Source: Cohnella herbarum
GTDB lineage: Bacteria > Bacillota > Bacilli > Paenibacillales > Paenibacillaceae
Assembly: GCF_012849095.1 (NCBI RefSeq)
Contig: NZ_CP051680.1
Span: forward strand, 3,746,501-3,810,500
Length of the DNA: 64,000 bases
Reading direction: 5' to 3'
How positions within the stretch are numbered: the first letter of the stretch is position 1; each line of letters starts with the position of its first letter. This document shows, piece after piece, positions 26,501 to 33,562 of the stretch. The notes under the pieces are model-generated. The model made no database searches. It saw only the letters and a program-made list of their open reading frames with translations, and had not been told where the DNA came from. Made by a program: the position numbers and the translations under genes.

Positions 26501-29238
26501 AACAAATAATTGACTTGGAGTCCCGTCGAAGCAAGCTTCGTCTTGTCGTACATGCCGAAGCCGATCTCGTCTAGACGTCCCTGCTTGAGCTTCATAAGCA
26601 GATCGAAGCCGATGCTATTATTAGGTAATTTGCCTTTTGCCTTCACGCTAACATAAGGGATTCGGCTGTCTATGACGAATTGGGTATCGCTCACGTCAAG
26701 CGGCCCCACCTTAAAGCTCTTGTTCATCGAATAAGTACCGTTGATATCGAATCGATTATTGCGATATTCGATTTTCTCTACGGCTACGGAGCTGAATACC
26801 TTCTGATTCCCGACCATAAACCCGATGTCCAGCGTACCGGACATATCCAATCCGCCTTTGACGAATGTAAGCTTATTAGCCGTAAAAGGCATTTCTATGC
26901 TCAAATAATCGGCGGCGCTGTTACCCGATAGATTGAGAGAGAAATCGTTCGAATCTATCGTGAACGGTCCGTCGTACAACGTATAGGACACGTTAGCGCC
27001 TGGCGTTCTACTGCTGTTGACGTAAAATCGCCCATCTCCGGTAATTACGGATTTCGTCGGATCCGTCTTGTCAACCACGAGGCTGCTGCCCTTGAACTGG
27101 ACGTTTCCGTTTATCGTCACGACCTCGGAGGTGTCATTAAGGACATACTCCTTCGGCTTTAAGTGAGATTCCGTGAACGGTCCTTGCAACCACATACTGG
27201 TCGGTTCGTTGCCCGAACCCGTGCCGGGCACGTCCACCCGGTCGAAATTGCGCGGCTTGTAGAAGTCGGTGTTAAATATTCCCAATCCCTCGTTATGCTC
27301 GGTTGTCGAGGGATCGTCGATAAACTCGTAATCCTGGTAAGTGTCATGCTCGAGATGCACCTCATAGGTGCCTGGCGGCAATTCGCCATCCCAAGTCAAT
27401 TCCAACTGACTTTTATTCAGAATGGTGTGTTTTAGAGGAATCGTGCTGTCACCGTTTTTCAGAAAATAGTGGATTTCGCCCAGCGGCTTGCGATGCAAGT
27501 TGGTTATGCCTTCGCCGACGGCTACGATTCGCTTCTTGTCTTTCACGTGCAGCACTGAAGGACCTATCCGATCAATCCGGACATCCGGCTCTTCCATTGA
27601 TGGATCGTTATCCAGCACAAACCGCGCGATCGGAGTAATACTCGTGCCGAGTTCGTTAACTGCATAACCTCGAACCTCATACTCCCGTTGCCAGGTCAAA
27701 CCGCTCAATGTAACGGTGAACGAGCCTGTTTCTTGCGGATTGGCCGTATAGGGAACCGCGATCCAAGCCTCGCTACCCTCTTCCGTATACGGACGATACT
27801 CGACCCCGCGTGAACTAACCGGTTTGCCGCCTAGCGAATAAACGCTGTAAATCACGCTGACCGTATCATTGAGATGAGCCGGATCAAGATTAATCAACGG
27901 ATCATCGATCATCTTGATCCCCGGAGGGGATGGCGGCGTATAGCCGAACACCCATGTTTCCCCCATAACCCCGGCGGGCTTTGTTTCGATATAATGTCCG
28001 CCTTTGATTTGATGTTTGTCCCATACGTCCACCGCATCGCGATGCCCGCCGAAAACGATGAAATTGGTGCCGTCGAACGCCATACTGGCATTCGTAATCG
28101 GGAACGGCTGCTGATTAGGGTATAGCTGAAGCTCACCCGGATAGCCAACATCGTCCAGAACCGCGAAATCCGACGATCCGAGCTGCGGAAATCTCTCCCA
28201 AGCACCGTTTTTCCAGCCGTAAGCCATGCTGGTTCTTGGGTACGGATAATGGGATGAAGGCATTTTCAGATCCGTAAAAAGCGTACTATTGCTATTGTAC
28301 AAATGAACATAGTCTCGAGCTCCACTGAGGATTACCACCCGACGACCATCATAAGCCATCGCGTGATCCCAACGACCGAATGCCTCCGGACCGGTCGTCG
28401 AAGTCCATTTCAAAGTATCGGCATGCCAGTGCCATAGATACGGCGAGCTGTCTTTAATGGTTTGGCCGTTTTCCGTTGTATTCCCGGTAATCCCCCCATA
28501 CAACACAGCCGCTTGCCCGTCGAAAGCCATCTGCCCATTGTATGCGGCCGGAGGGGAGTCAGCGGGATCCGAAGGCGTGACTTCCGTCCAATTCGTCCCA
28601 TCCCACAGCCAAGTATCGCCGAGCGGAACTTTCGTAGCTCCGTTAAGTTTATATCCGCCGAACAGAACCAGTTGCTCCCCGTCGAAAGCGAGCTGCGCAC
28701 CTGCTCGTGCCGAGGGAGATACGCTAGGAGTCAGTTTCGTCCAGTTGGCCGTATGTCCATCCCATAACCAAGTATCGTTGAGAAGGCCGGAGGAGCCTTG
28801 GCCTCCGAACATCAACACTTTTTGGGTTGATGGATCGAATGCCATTACCGCCAATTTGCGTTCGACCGGATTAGAGAGCGAACCTGTCTCTTGCTGCCAG
28901 GTTTGCTCGCTGCCATCCCAAACCCAAGTGTCCCTAAGCAAGCCGCCGCCCTCGCCGCCGAACAATACGACATTCCCGGCAGCCTCATCGTAAGCCATGC
29001 TTGCAGCTTGTCTGGCAGCCGGTTTAAACGTACCGTTCTCTGCCCTCTTCCACGTATAGTCCGTTAACTTGTCATTCCCGTATGTACTGGATGTAACCGA
29101 GATCATTGGATCGTCTGAACCTTGTTCAGATCCCTCTGCATAAGCCGTATTTCCGCCTCCATACTTAAGAGGCATGCCTTGAAGCAGTAACGCGACGATC
29201 AAGAGCTTGATCAATCCTGAATTCCAACCCTTGCGCAC
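20515..29238 (-). CDS. Giant secreted SLH protein with Kelch, FN3-like and cadherin-like domains
   Basis: About 2907 residues if started at the GTG at 29238. That start has an ideal GGAGGA seven nt upstream and opens a clear signal peptide (Arg-Lys, then LIKLLIVALLLQG, ending AYAEG). The frame is open upstream to 29478, but that extension runs antisense through an MMPL pseudogene fragment. Order: six or so Kelch repeats (about 45-440; pattern VLFGG..., DTWVWDG), FN3/IPT-like domains (about 450-620), a long beta-rich region (about 640-1150), a set of bacterial pre-peptidase/Ig-like domains, three or four cadherin-like beta-sandwich modules (LTLKTQTGE..., LQQLDIATTGA...) and three SLH domains at the C terminus (about 2680-2860), followed by a short tail. 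No catalytic domain was recognised. It is likely a surface-layer-associated adhesin or scaffold. Confidence 0.85.
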   Translation of the reverse strand: MRKGWNSGLIKLLIVALLLQGMPLKYGGGNTAYAEGSEQGSDDPMISVTSSTYGNDKLTDYTWKRAENGTFKPAARQAASMAYDEAAGNVVLFGGEGGGLLRDTWVWDGSEQTWQQETGSLSNPVERKLAVMAFDPSTQKVLMFGGQGSSGLLNDTWLWDGHTANWTKLTPSVSPSARAGAQLAFDGEQLVLFGGYKLNGATKVPLGDTWLWDGTNWTEVTPSDPADSPPAAYNGQMAFDGQAAVLYGGITGNTTENGQTIKDSSPYLWHWHADTLKWTSTTGPEAFGRWDHAMAYDGRRVVILSGARDYVHLYNSNSTLFTDLKMPSSHYPYPRTSMAYGWKNGAWERFPQLGSSDFAVLDDVGYPGELQLYPNQQPFPITNASMAFDGTNFIVFGGHRDAVDVWDKHQIKGGHYIETKPAGVMGETWVFGYTPPSPPGIKMIDDPLINLDPAHLNDTVSVIYSVYSLGGKPVSSRGVEYRPYTEEGSEAWIAVPYTANPQETGSFTVTLSGLTWQREYEVRGYAVNELGTSITPIARFVLDNDPSMEEPDVRIDRIGPSVLHVKDKKRIVAVGEGITNLHRKPLGEIHYFLKNGDSTIPLKHTILNKSQLELTWDGELPPGTYEVHLEHDTYQDYEFIDDPSTTEHNEGLGIFNTDFYKPRNFDRVDVPGTGSGNEPTSMWLQGPFTESHLKPKEYVLNDTSEVVTINGNVQFKGSSLVVDKTDPTKSVITGDGRFYVNSSRTPGANVSYTLYDGPFTIDSNDFSLNLSGNSAADYLSIEMPFTANKLTFVKGGLDMSGTLDIGFMVGNQKVFSSVAVEKIEYRNNRFDINGTYSMNKSFKVGPLDVSDTQFVIDSRIPYVSVKAKGKLPNNSIGFDLLMKLKQGRLDEIGFGMYDKTKLASTGLQVNYLFGNVNNLAGKSQIPQRFSVTGSVADVIVPMLKHPTVDYKFNLLGTDSIAVDLTNYGFDASGIEYYYWFPVNDMSMQVVTDPKIAALPGFASQGFLAKGNISVFDYVKGVIGAYSFNKKGYSGVLKGTVYVPKGIPRIGGATVRNVVLSVNEKGMSGLMKHNGINARVTYTFQNNTILFEVEAEPPKKSWWEKGLDLYNSVNDFFEQTAPLGDILEELILYNKPNNSSPFLIAAADDWKKSFDFARFNAANGLASTTGAMEKVYELTPMRLAIQPEDTTETNVNARIADGQLTAVDRMPRMTMNADASSSQISSEFTVNRSYEALIVMTGDQRSAVLKASSAANPSVENTIKTEAVYNDGQNTTYMRASLYEGNWKLITGNGSRIGVNELLFANQSLTLDQLAAVWEGTPDRSVTSLIIEEAGAYALNIEAAQGEVILYKPDGRPYNVQMSQNEPGWNSFMDSGDLHVLLDAVESGTWLISADESPKAAINDVPSLTTMEQLRQWVQDKAYPTYIEMSRTSSGQAIVEIYGADEETKLYAPNGEYYKLQPDPNLSGMNVTFDEAQKKMTVWLDKVELNGQWKAVGSAFTSVAAYKLNRKFKSIKPLLDEGRYSKYFELAEKGDYMLSVSGGNTGTVVLAPNGKPYTLNFADQSGNAYLQPAADRVLAPSSGGDPLDQTQVVTPNPVQDGRDMLYVSLLNAPAGKWLVQNNTKVDLQIQKLIPSPDVKASVTSLADTGNRIQVTWSTENASADTEVAIMLTGSRDAYSGEVLADGLTASGSKVMDIPEMTIPGTYYLTVAATSADNASTYAVADNQVEVTAPYALNAPSQLSVLSTGNGEVSLQFASVTGQVERYRIWVGEGADAQPTTPIMDFAPQSGASQQAVISGLRVDADYTIAVSAIGEQGGRLVLSPLSENVNLRLPVPQPAALTVSLDAGAKPVVERTSTAYDGSDEKLFLTAAEQATLEVTSNQAAELTLTINGRTFDSVQGSANGTHSFDLNELLDTNALGEQEYKMRIEAVNARGDRSIEYRKLFVDRTAPLLVVSGGNDTEGKSISLNGTVDFSGKLLIEGQTEAGAKLDIGGVIVPIDDTGRFVYYAPLAWDSNTDRILITMKASDEAGNETTHGFEVLKDTAGIGLTYPDDLAALTTGDATMSAPYQFGTSDYQAIAYSNKVRVYAVPMVSSSAVSIDGTPLPTSGYVEVDLPEGGRTVQIGVKPAGNPPERFYTLSIATGSNAALLNALTLKTQTGEAVAAQPFTGTEETYNVYVEDSVEEVTLTPHAQMAGSEIRVNGQAVQGGQASQTIPLDANENPIPVTVVSPDGTSTREYQVVVWRMPSNNADLQQLDIATTGAVMSPGFDPNVPTYRVLVPSATSVLELHPVAQQANAVVQVNGQAVTGGSVNVPLSGDSTSVVIEVRAQDDSERKYTLSVVRQKAVPAQAPLLSSLEASAIMDGDFSPYRLSYGTKANTDNGWATITAIADDPQTIVTVKGVSLQGGGKFAPNLELGKNNIVVKVESADLTASRTYSVNVTRVSKSGTGSPEGTVRQSTIAGGAGKWSDQIEIVRTITKEGIALDTVKLDADKARMILAKSKQNNDSIARIYVTDIPGDPADERMVNLSAGALSLLADGGLSLQIILPEAVIDLSAASLQQLGKKGQDVYFRVIPVVADDERDKVKSRVLTSEPVRKATGNKSASVIGNPVRIETNSNGFKAELLFPLANSGLPTDEAAAKQMLSELSVYIEHSDGEKVLASGEIRYDENGKIAGIAIVVNKFSTFTIVRTSVQTNEEASVLKPYIFGYPNGTFGPTQSIKRAEFAAILHRLGADGSTTGMSSTQAKGYADVAAKHWAAEEIGYMQRSGLMLGDHKGLFRPDVAVTRAEMAKIVSRLLPSDAGDQASAGTFSDTQGHWAADAIKMAAQAGILQGYTDGTFRPDNKLSRAEAVKVLNKLFQRPTASAKTSSWQDVPLNNWAIREIESASGTVKVLSGGGVIVEPAKH

Positions 29239-29349
29239 TGATGATTCCTCCATTCGTTTGACTGTTCCAACCGTCATTTTTGGACCCTGTTGACCTTTTT
29301 TTTCAGCGTCTTCCAGACCTTCCGGTACAATTCGACAGTAATCAACAAC

Positions 29350-29384
29350 ATTATACAGACCTGCGATAAACACAGAATAAACAA
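29350..29384 (-). promoter_or_regulatory. Promoter motif shared by both giant SLH genes (copy 2)
   Basis: Minus strand TTGTTTATT (29384-29376), 4 nt, GTTTATCG (29371-29364), 6 nt, TGTATAAT (29357-29350). Blocks and gaps equal those at 20002-19968. It lies about 110 nt upstream of the GTG at 29238, giving a leader of about 105 nt. Confidence 0.6.
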
Positions 29385-29399
29385 GACTTCTATATCCAT

Positions 29400-29560
29400 A
29401 GGAATACTTCCCATTCAGTGGGGGATATTGATACCGGCGGCAGCTAGTCGGCTTTATGCCGATCATCGTTTCCGGCATTCTGTTTGAATTATCGGTGGAT
29501 TACCAGGTATTCCTCCGGTCAGCTCCATGTCGCGAATCTTACATCCACGGATTCCCCGTT
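29400..29560 (+). pseudogene. Remnant of an MMPL/RND transporter gene
   Basis: The plus-strand translation contains MPIIVSGILFELSVDYQVFL and then CRESYIHG. These correspond to MPIMVTGILYGLAMDYQVFL and MRESYVHG in the intact MMPL gene at 31192-33498 (its nt 33060-33170). DNA identity is obvious over roughly 120 nt. Relative to the intact copy there is a 2-nt insertion before GTCAGC and a 1-nt insertion after CCATG, and there are no flanking MMPL sequences, so this is a decayed fragment. It lies upstream of the giant SLH gene, in the opposite direction. Confidence 0.8.
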
Positions 29561-29600
29561 TTTCGGACTTTTGTAGCAAACAGTAAGCAAGAGTTATTTT

Positions 29601-29786
29601 CTAACGGAAACCACGATCGCTATTTGGACGAAAACAACTGTTTCAGAATTTTAACGGAATTGGGCGCCTCTAATTATGCTCAAATGGCATGCTTTCATTG
29701 GAAAATACTAAAATAGGAGCGCTAGCTTCCGTTAGATTTTGAAAAGTGCCTTTATCGGCAGAATAACGTCTGTGTGTTCCGTTAAA
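29601..29786. repeat. 186-bp intergenic repeat, copy B
   Basis: Bounded by TAACGGAA at the left and TTCCGTTA at the right, with internal TTTTAACGGAA and CTTCCGTTAGATTTT, so four copies of the same 8-mer in both orientations. It parallels copy A at 20155-20340 in order, spacing and length. The gap 29239-29960 (722 nt) thus holds the SLH promoter motif, the MMPL remnant, this repeat and the leader of the next gene. Confidence 0.6.
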
Positions 29787-29893
29787 TTGAAACTATCAAA
29801 CTTACTCCCTCTTACCGTTCGCCAGGGGCTGACGGATGACAATGATCAACAATAAATCCAACAATATGGATATTAATGGTTAGATAATAGAAA

Positions 29894-29947
29894 TCAATCA
29901 TGCTATAGTGAGTCAAATGTTCATTACCATGATGAGGTCATGATTGA
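29894..29947. promoter_or_regulatory. Inverted repeat just before a small gene
   Basis: TCAATCATG (29894-29902) and CATGATTGA (29939-29947) are perfect inverted arms. The right arm abuts the ribosome binding site AGAGGAG of the gene at 29961. It may be an operator or an mRNA hairpin affecting translation; the sequence does not decide between them. Confidence 0.4.
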
Positions 29948-29960
29948 GAGGAGATTTCAT

Positions 29961-30329
29961 ATGCCACCACCAGGAAAACTGAATAAAGAGAGCCTCAAAA
30001 AAGCCACTTATACCGGTAAGCAAGCGCCCTGGATGCCGACCCGGTCCGATCCCGTCCATCAACTGCAAACCGAAGCCGGCAATCAAGCTACTATCCAGAT
30101 GATGCAAGACGGCGGCCAGGGCGGCAACTCCGGCGGTTGGTTCAGCAACATGTTCAACAGCATGCTCCCCAACTTCCCCTCAAGCTTTGGGGATCCGAAG
30201 ATGAAACAGTACGTCCGGGCGGGCGTAGCAGCCGGATTCGAAAATGATTCGGTGGACATTTATGATATGTGGCAGTATAGAAAAGACCCGGAAAAACTGG
30301 ATCAATTCATGCGTAGTCGTTTAGATTAA
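29961..30329 (+). CDS. Small hypothetical protein, Gly-rich centre
   Basis: 122 residues from the ATG at 29961, chosen because AGAGGAG stands seven nt upstream; an in-frame ATG at 29940 has no such site. I do not recognise the family. The N terminus is basic and Pro-rich (MPPPGKLNKESLKK), the middle is Gln/Gly/Asn-rich (GGQGGNSGGWF), and the C terminus is a plausible small folded segment with many charged residues. There is no signal peptide or membrane segment. It is flanked by an inverted repeat upstream and a strong hairpin downstream, so it is probably a single-gene transcript. It precedes a TetR-MMPL pair but is not obviously linked to it. Confidence 0.7.
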   Translation: MPPPGKLNKESLKKATYTGKQAPWMPTRSDPVHQLQTEAGNQATIQMMQDGGQGGNSGGWFSNMFNSMLPNFPSSFGDPKMKQYVRAGVAAGFENDSVDIYDMWQYRKDPEKLDQFMRSRLD

Positions 30330-30356
30330 TGAACGATGGACCATTGACATCCCCTT

Positions 30357-30410
30357 CAAATACAGCCAGCTGCGCCTACCTTTACTGGAGGCTGCAGTTG
30401 GTTGTATTTG
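30357..30410 (+). terminator. Terminator-like hairpin
   Basis: CAAATACAGCCAGCTGC pairs with GCAGTTGGTTGTATTTG over 17 positions, allowing G-U pairs, with a 20-nt loop. It follows the small gene. It lacks a long T tract, so the role may be partial termination or mRNA stabilisation. Confidence 0.6.
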
Positions 30411-30462
30411 TCGTAAGGGTATCAATAGATTTGAATGGGGCTCGCCACAAATCCGTAACAAC

Positions 30463-30503
30463 TTGCCCATTGTGCATAATTGCCCATTGGGCAATAATAT
30501 AAT
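30463..30503. promoter_or_regulatory. Tandem TetR operators over the tetR-MMPL promoter
   Basis: Two head-to-tail copies of TTGCCCATTG-G/T-GCA lie at 30463-30479 and 30479-30495. The second is a near-perfect palindrome (ATTGCCCATTGGGCAAT). A TATAAT box at 30498-30503 follows immediately. This arrangement suggests autorepression by the TetR protein encoded just downstream. Confidence 0.65.
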
Positions 30504-30534
30504 TATGAAATGAGGTGAGCGCTTAAGCGGTTAT

Positions 30535-31152
30535 ATGATAAACAATCAAAGCCTACGCCATATGAAGAGGGAAGCAACCGCGACCGCGCTTGCCGATGCA
30601 GCATATGCTCTTGCGCTGGAGAAAGGGATGGACGGCTTCGTTGTCGAGGACGTCGTCCAGCGCGCTGGCTATTCCAGAAGAACGTTCGCGAACCATTACT
30701 CCTGCAAGGAGGAAGCGGTAGCTGCTGCGGCTATCGTCTTTCACGGTGCCGAAGAAGTAGAGGATTGGATTGCAAATCTAGACGAGCATGTGACCCCTCT
30801 AGATTTTCTTTACCATTTAATGAAGATGCAACTCACCGCGGAACATCTCGGTAAATTGCAACAGCTTATGTCTATGTCGAAGCAGTATCCGACGCTTAAA
30901 CCTTATATCCTTAGCGCGCTGCGCCGTTTACAAATAACGGCCCAAGAGACGCTAAGCGAGTTGTCCCAAGGCCGATATCCAGCAGGGTACACCCATCTTC
31001 TCGTTGGCGCGGTTTACGGCGCGGTGCTCCCTTTGCTCGACGGCAGCCTGAACGTCCCGTTGCCGGTTCAATCCTCAGCGGAAGATTCGAAAGCCGATAC
31101 GTTCGATCATTATTTGGACACTATGTTCGGCTACTTGCGCAACGGATTCTAA
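30535..31152 (+). CDS. TetR family transcriptional regulator
   Basis: 205 residues with an N-terminal TetR HTH: AYALALEKGMDGFVVEDVVQRAGYSRRTFANHY, in segments (the recognition helix is GYSRRTFANHY), then a helical ligand-binding domain. The start codon is ATG 30535; the GAGGTGA sequence is somewhat distant, so the exact start is less certain. The gene lies 40 nt before an MMPL exporter in the same direction, and tandem palindromes overlap its promoter. It is thus very likely a ligand-responsive repressor of its own operon. The inducer is unknown but probably a compound exported by the transporter. Confidence 0.88.
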   Translation: MINNQSLRHMKREATATALADAAYALALEKGMDGFVVEDVVQRAGYSRRTFANHYSCKEEAVAAAAIVFHGAEEVEDWIANLDEHVTPLDFLYHLMKMQLTAEHLGKLQQLMSMSKQYPTLKPYILSALRRLQITAQETLSELSQGRYPAGYTHLLVGAVYGAVLPLLDGSLNVPLPVQSSAEDSKADTFDHYLDTMFGYLRNGF

Positions 31153-31191
31153 CAAGAGTAATTTCCATATGCAAAGGAGAAACATTAACGT

Positions 31192-33498
31192 ATGTCAACT
31201 TTCCTGTACAGGTTAGGCAAGTCTGCCTATTCCAAACCATGGTATTTCATTATTAGCTGGATCGTGATCTTGGGCGTTGTGCTTGCCATACTTGGATCGA
31301 ACGGAATACATGTCAGTTCGGATATGAAAATCGAAGGAACGGAATCGCAGAAGGTGTTGGATCAGCTTACGGAACAACTGCCGGAGGCTTCGGGAGGACA
31401 AGCCAGCATCGTTTTTAACGCGCCGAAGGGCGAACGCCTTGACACGCCGGAGCGTTTGGCCTCCATTAACGAAGCCGTTAACGAGATATACAATCTTGAC
31501 TATGTCATAAATGCGATAGAACTAGCCGCGGAAGCCGGAGCCTCGATGTCCGGCGGCGCGCAAGAGAACGCATCCGCGCAAGCAAGCTCAAGCGAAGTTC
31601 CGCCCTATGGCCCTCTGATCGTGAATGGTGTTCCATTACCCGGGGTCATGCTTGCATCCGATGGCAGCGTTGCCTTGTTCCAATTCCAATTCACCGTTCA
31701 GCAAATGTCGCTGCCCAAATCGGTTCCGGATTCCGTAATCGAAGCGGCTATGTCTGTCGAACAGACGGGCATTTCCGCATTGCCTAGCGACTCGTTATCG
31801 GGCAAGCCCGCTATCGGTTCGACCGAAGCGATCGGCATCCTTGTTGCCGCCGTTGTTCTGTTCATGACGCTGGGTTCGGTCGTCGCGGCAGGGTTGCCTC
31901 TTCTGACTGCATTTATGGGAGTAGGAATCAGCGTCGGAGGAGCGTATGCCTTCTCGAAAATGTTCCATATGACCGAACTCACGCCCGTTCTTGCGCTTAT
32001 GGTCGGGCTTGCCGTCGGAATCGATTACTCGCTCTTCATCGTTAACCGGCAGCGCCGCATGATTCTCGATCAACGACTGAGCGCTAGGGAAGCCGCAAGC
32101 AGAGCGGTCGGCACCGCCGGGAGCGCCGTATTTTTCGCCGGTTTGACCGTTATTATTGCGTTATGCGGCATGCTCGTGATCGGAATCGGCTTCTTGTCCG
32201 CGATGGCGCTTGTTGCCGCCGTGGCCGTTCTCGTCAATGTTCTCGTTGCCCTAACCCTATTGCCTGCTTTGCTCGGTCTGGTAGGCGAGCGCATCTGTTC
32301 GGCTAAAGCCCGCGAGAAGAACGGTGCCCAAACGAACAAAACGTCTCAAGGTCTCGCGCATCGCTGGGCAACCGGAGTAGCGAAAAGACGCTGGGTTATT
32401 ATCGTTGGCGTCATTGTCATTCTGGGCGCAGCGGCTCTCCCCGTCGCCAAAATGGAGATGGGCATCCCTTCCGGCGCTACCGCGAATCTGGACACGGCTT
32501 CGAGACAGAGCTACGATGCGATCTCCGACGGTTTCGGCGAAGGCTTTAATGGTCCGCTCCTTCTTGTCGCCGAGCCTAAAGGCGCTTCGGACACCATCAC
32601 GCCAGAAGCGCTGGGCGGGCTCGTTCAAGAGCTCCAACAGCATAAGCAGGTTACGCTCGTAACGCCGATGGGCGTGAACAAAACCGGAAATATGGCCATT
32701 ATTAGTCTCATTCCGACAACAGGACCTACGGATACCGAGACCAAAGAACTCGTGCAAGAACTTCGGGCTCCCGATTCGAGCTTTGCGCAGACGTATGGAA
32801 TGTCGATTGGCGTTACCGGATTTACGGCAATCAATATCGATATGTCCTCGAAGCTGGCCGAGGTATTCCCGCTCTATGTCAGCATCATCGTCGTTCTTTC
32901 GCTGATTATTCTGCTGCTCGTATTTCGCTCGATCATCGTGCCGGTCAAAGCGACGGTCGGCTTCCTTCTCAGCGTTCTCGCCACGTTCGGGATCACTACC
33001 GCCGTATTCCAATGGGGATGGCTTCATTCCCTCTTCGGCTTCGACACCGGAGGCCCGCTGCTCAGCTTTATGCCGATCATGGTTACCGGCATTCTATATG
33101 GATTAGCGATGGATTACCAGGTGTTCCTAGTCAGCTCCATGCGGGAATCTTACGTTCATGGACATCATGGAACGGAGAGCGTCGTTCACGGCTACAATCA
33201 GGCCAGCCGCGTCGTCGTGGCCGCAGCCGTCATCATGGTATCCGTATTCGCGGGCTTTATTTTCGCCCATGATATCATGATCAAACAGATCGGTTTTGCG
33301 TTGGCGATCGGTATCTTGATTGACGCCTTCATCGTCCGCATGGCACTCGTCCCTGCCGTCATGGCGATCTTCGGCGACAAAGCCTGGTGGCTGCCGAAAT
33401 GGATGGATCGGATGCTTCCGAATCTGGATGTCGAAGGCGATAAGCTTCTTGCCGAACTGAAGAAACAGGAGAACTCCGCCGAAATAAAGGCCGGATGA
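31192..33498 (+). CDS. MMPL/RND family transporter (YdfJ-like)
   Basis: 768 residues with the duplicated RND layout: one N-terminal membrane helix, an extracellular domain (about 40-195), six membrane segments (about 200-370), a second extracellular domain (about 425-560) and a final membrane bundle (about 565-740). The family signature is seen in LMVGLAVGIDYSLFIVNRQR in the first half and ILYGLAMDYQVFLVSSMRE in the second, with the conserved Asp-Tyr of the proton relay in each. Members export lipids, siderophores or drugs. AAGGAG precedes the ATG. It is cotranscribed with the TetR gene. A fragment of a related gene persists at 29400-29560. Confidence 0.9.
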   Translation: MSTFLYRLGKSAYSKPWYFIISWIVILGVVLAILGSNGIHVSSDMKIEGTESQKVLDQLTEQLPEASGGQASIVFNAPKGERLDTPERLASINEAVNEIYNLDYVINAIELAAEAGASMSGGAQENASAQASSSEVPPYGPLIVNGVPLPGVMLASDGSVALFQFQFTVQQMSLPKSVPDSVIEAAMSVEQTGISALPSDSLSGKPAIGSTEAIGILVAAVVLFMTLGSVVAAGLPLLTAFMGVGISVGGAYAFSKMFHMTELTPVLALMVGLAVGIDYSLFIVNRQRRMILDQRLSAREAASRAVGTAGSAVFFAGLTVIIALCGMLVIGIGFLSAMALVAAVAVLVNVLVALTLLPALLGLVGERICSAKAREKNGAQTNKTSQGLAHRWATGVAKRRWVIIVGVIVILGAAALPVAKMEMGIPSGATANLDTASRQSYDAISDGFGEGFNGPLLLVAEPKGASDTITPEALGGLVQELQQHKQVTLVTPMGVNKTGNMAIISLIPTTGPTDTETKELVQELRAPDSSFAQTYGMSIGVTGFTAINIDMSSKLAEVFPLYVSIIVVLSLIILLLVFRSIIVPVKATVGFLLSVLATFGITTAVFQWGWLHSLFGFDTGGPLLSFMPIMVTGILYGLAMDYQVFLVSSMRESYVHGHHGTESVVHGYNQASRVVVAAAVIMVSVFAGFIFAHDIMIKQIGFALAIGILIDAFIVRMALVPAVMAIFGDKAWWLPKWMDRMLPNLDVEGDKLLAELKKQENSAEIKAG

Positions 33499-33518
33499 CT
33501 TAGCTCTTCATAGATGAA

Positions 33519-33555
33519 AGACCGTCAGGATGATTTGAAAGCATCCTGACGGTCT
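33519..33555. terminator. Bidirectional intrinsic terminator
   Basis: AGACCGTCAGGATG pairs perfectly with CATCCTGACGGTCT (14 bp) with a 9-nt loop, followed by TCTCTAACT. It separates the convergent MMPL and penicillin-binding protein genes. Confidence 0.9.
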
Positions 33556-33562
33556 TCTCTAA

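Noticed and set aside
29239..29478. N-terminal extension of the giant SLH protein to the ATG at 29478
   Set aside because: It has no ribosome binding site, lies antisense to the MMPL remnant and would put the signal peptide about 80 residues inside the protein.
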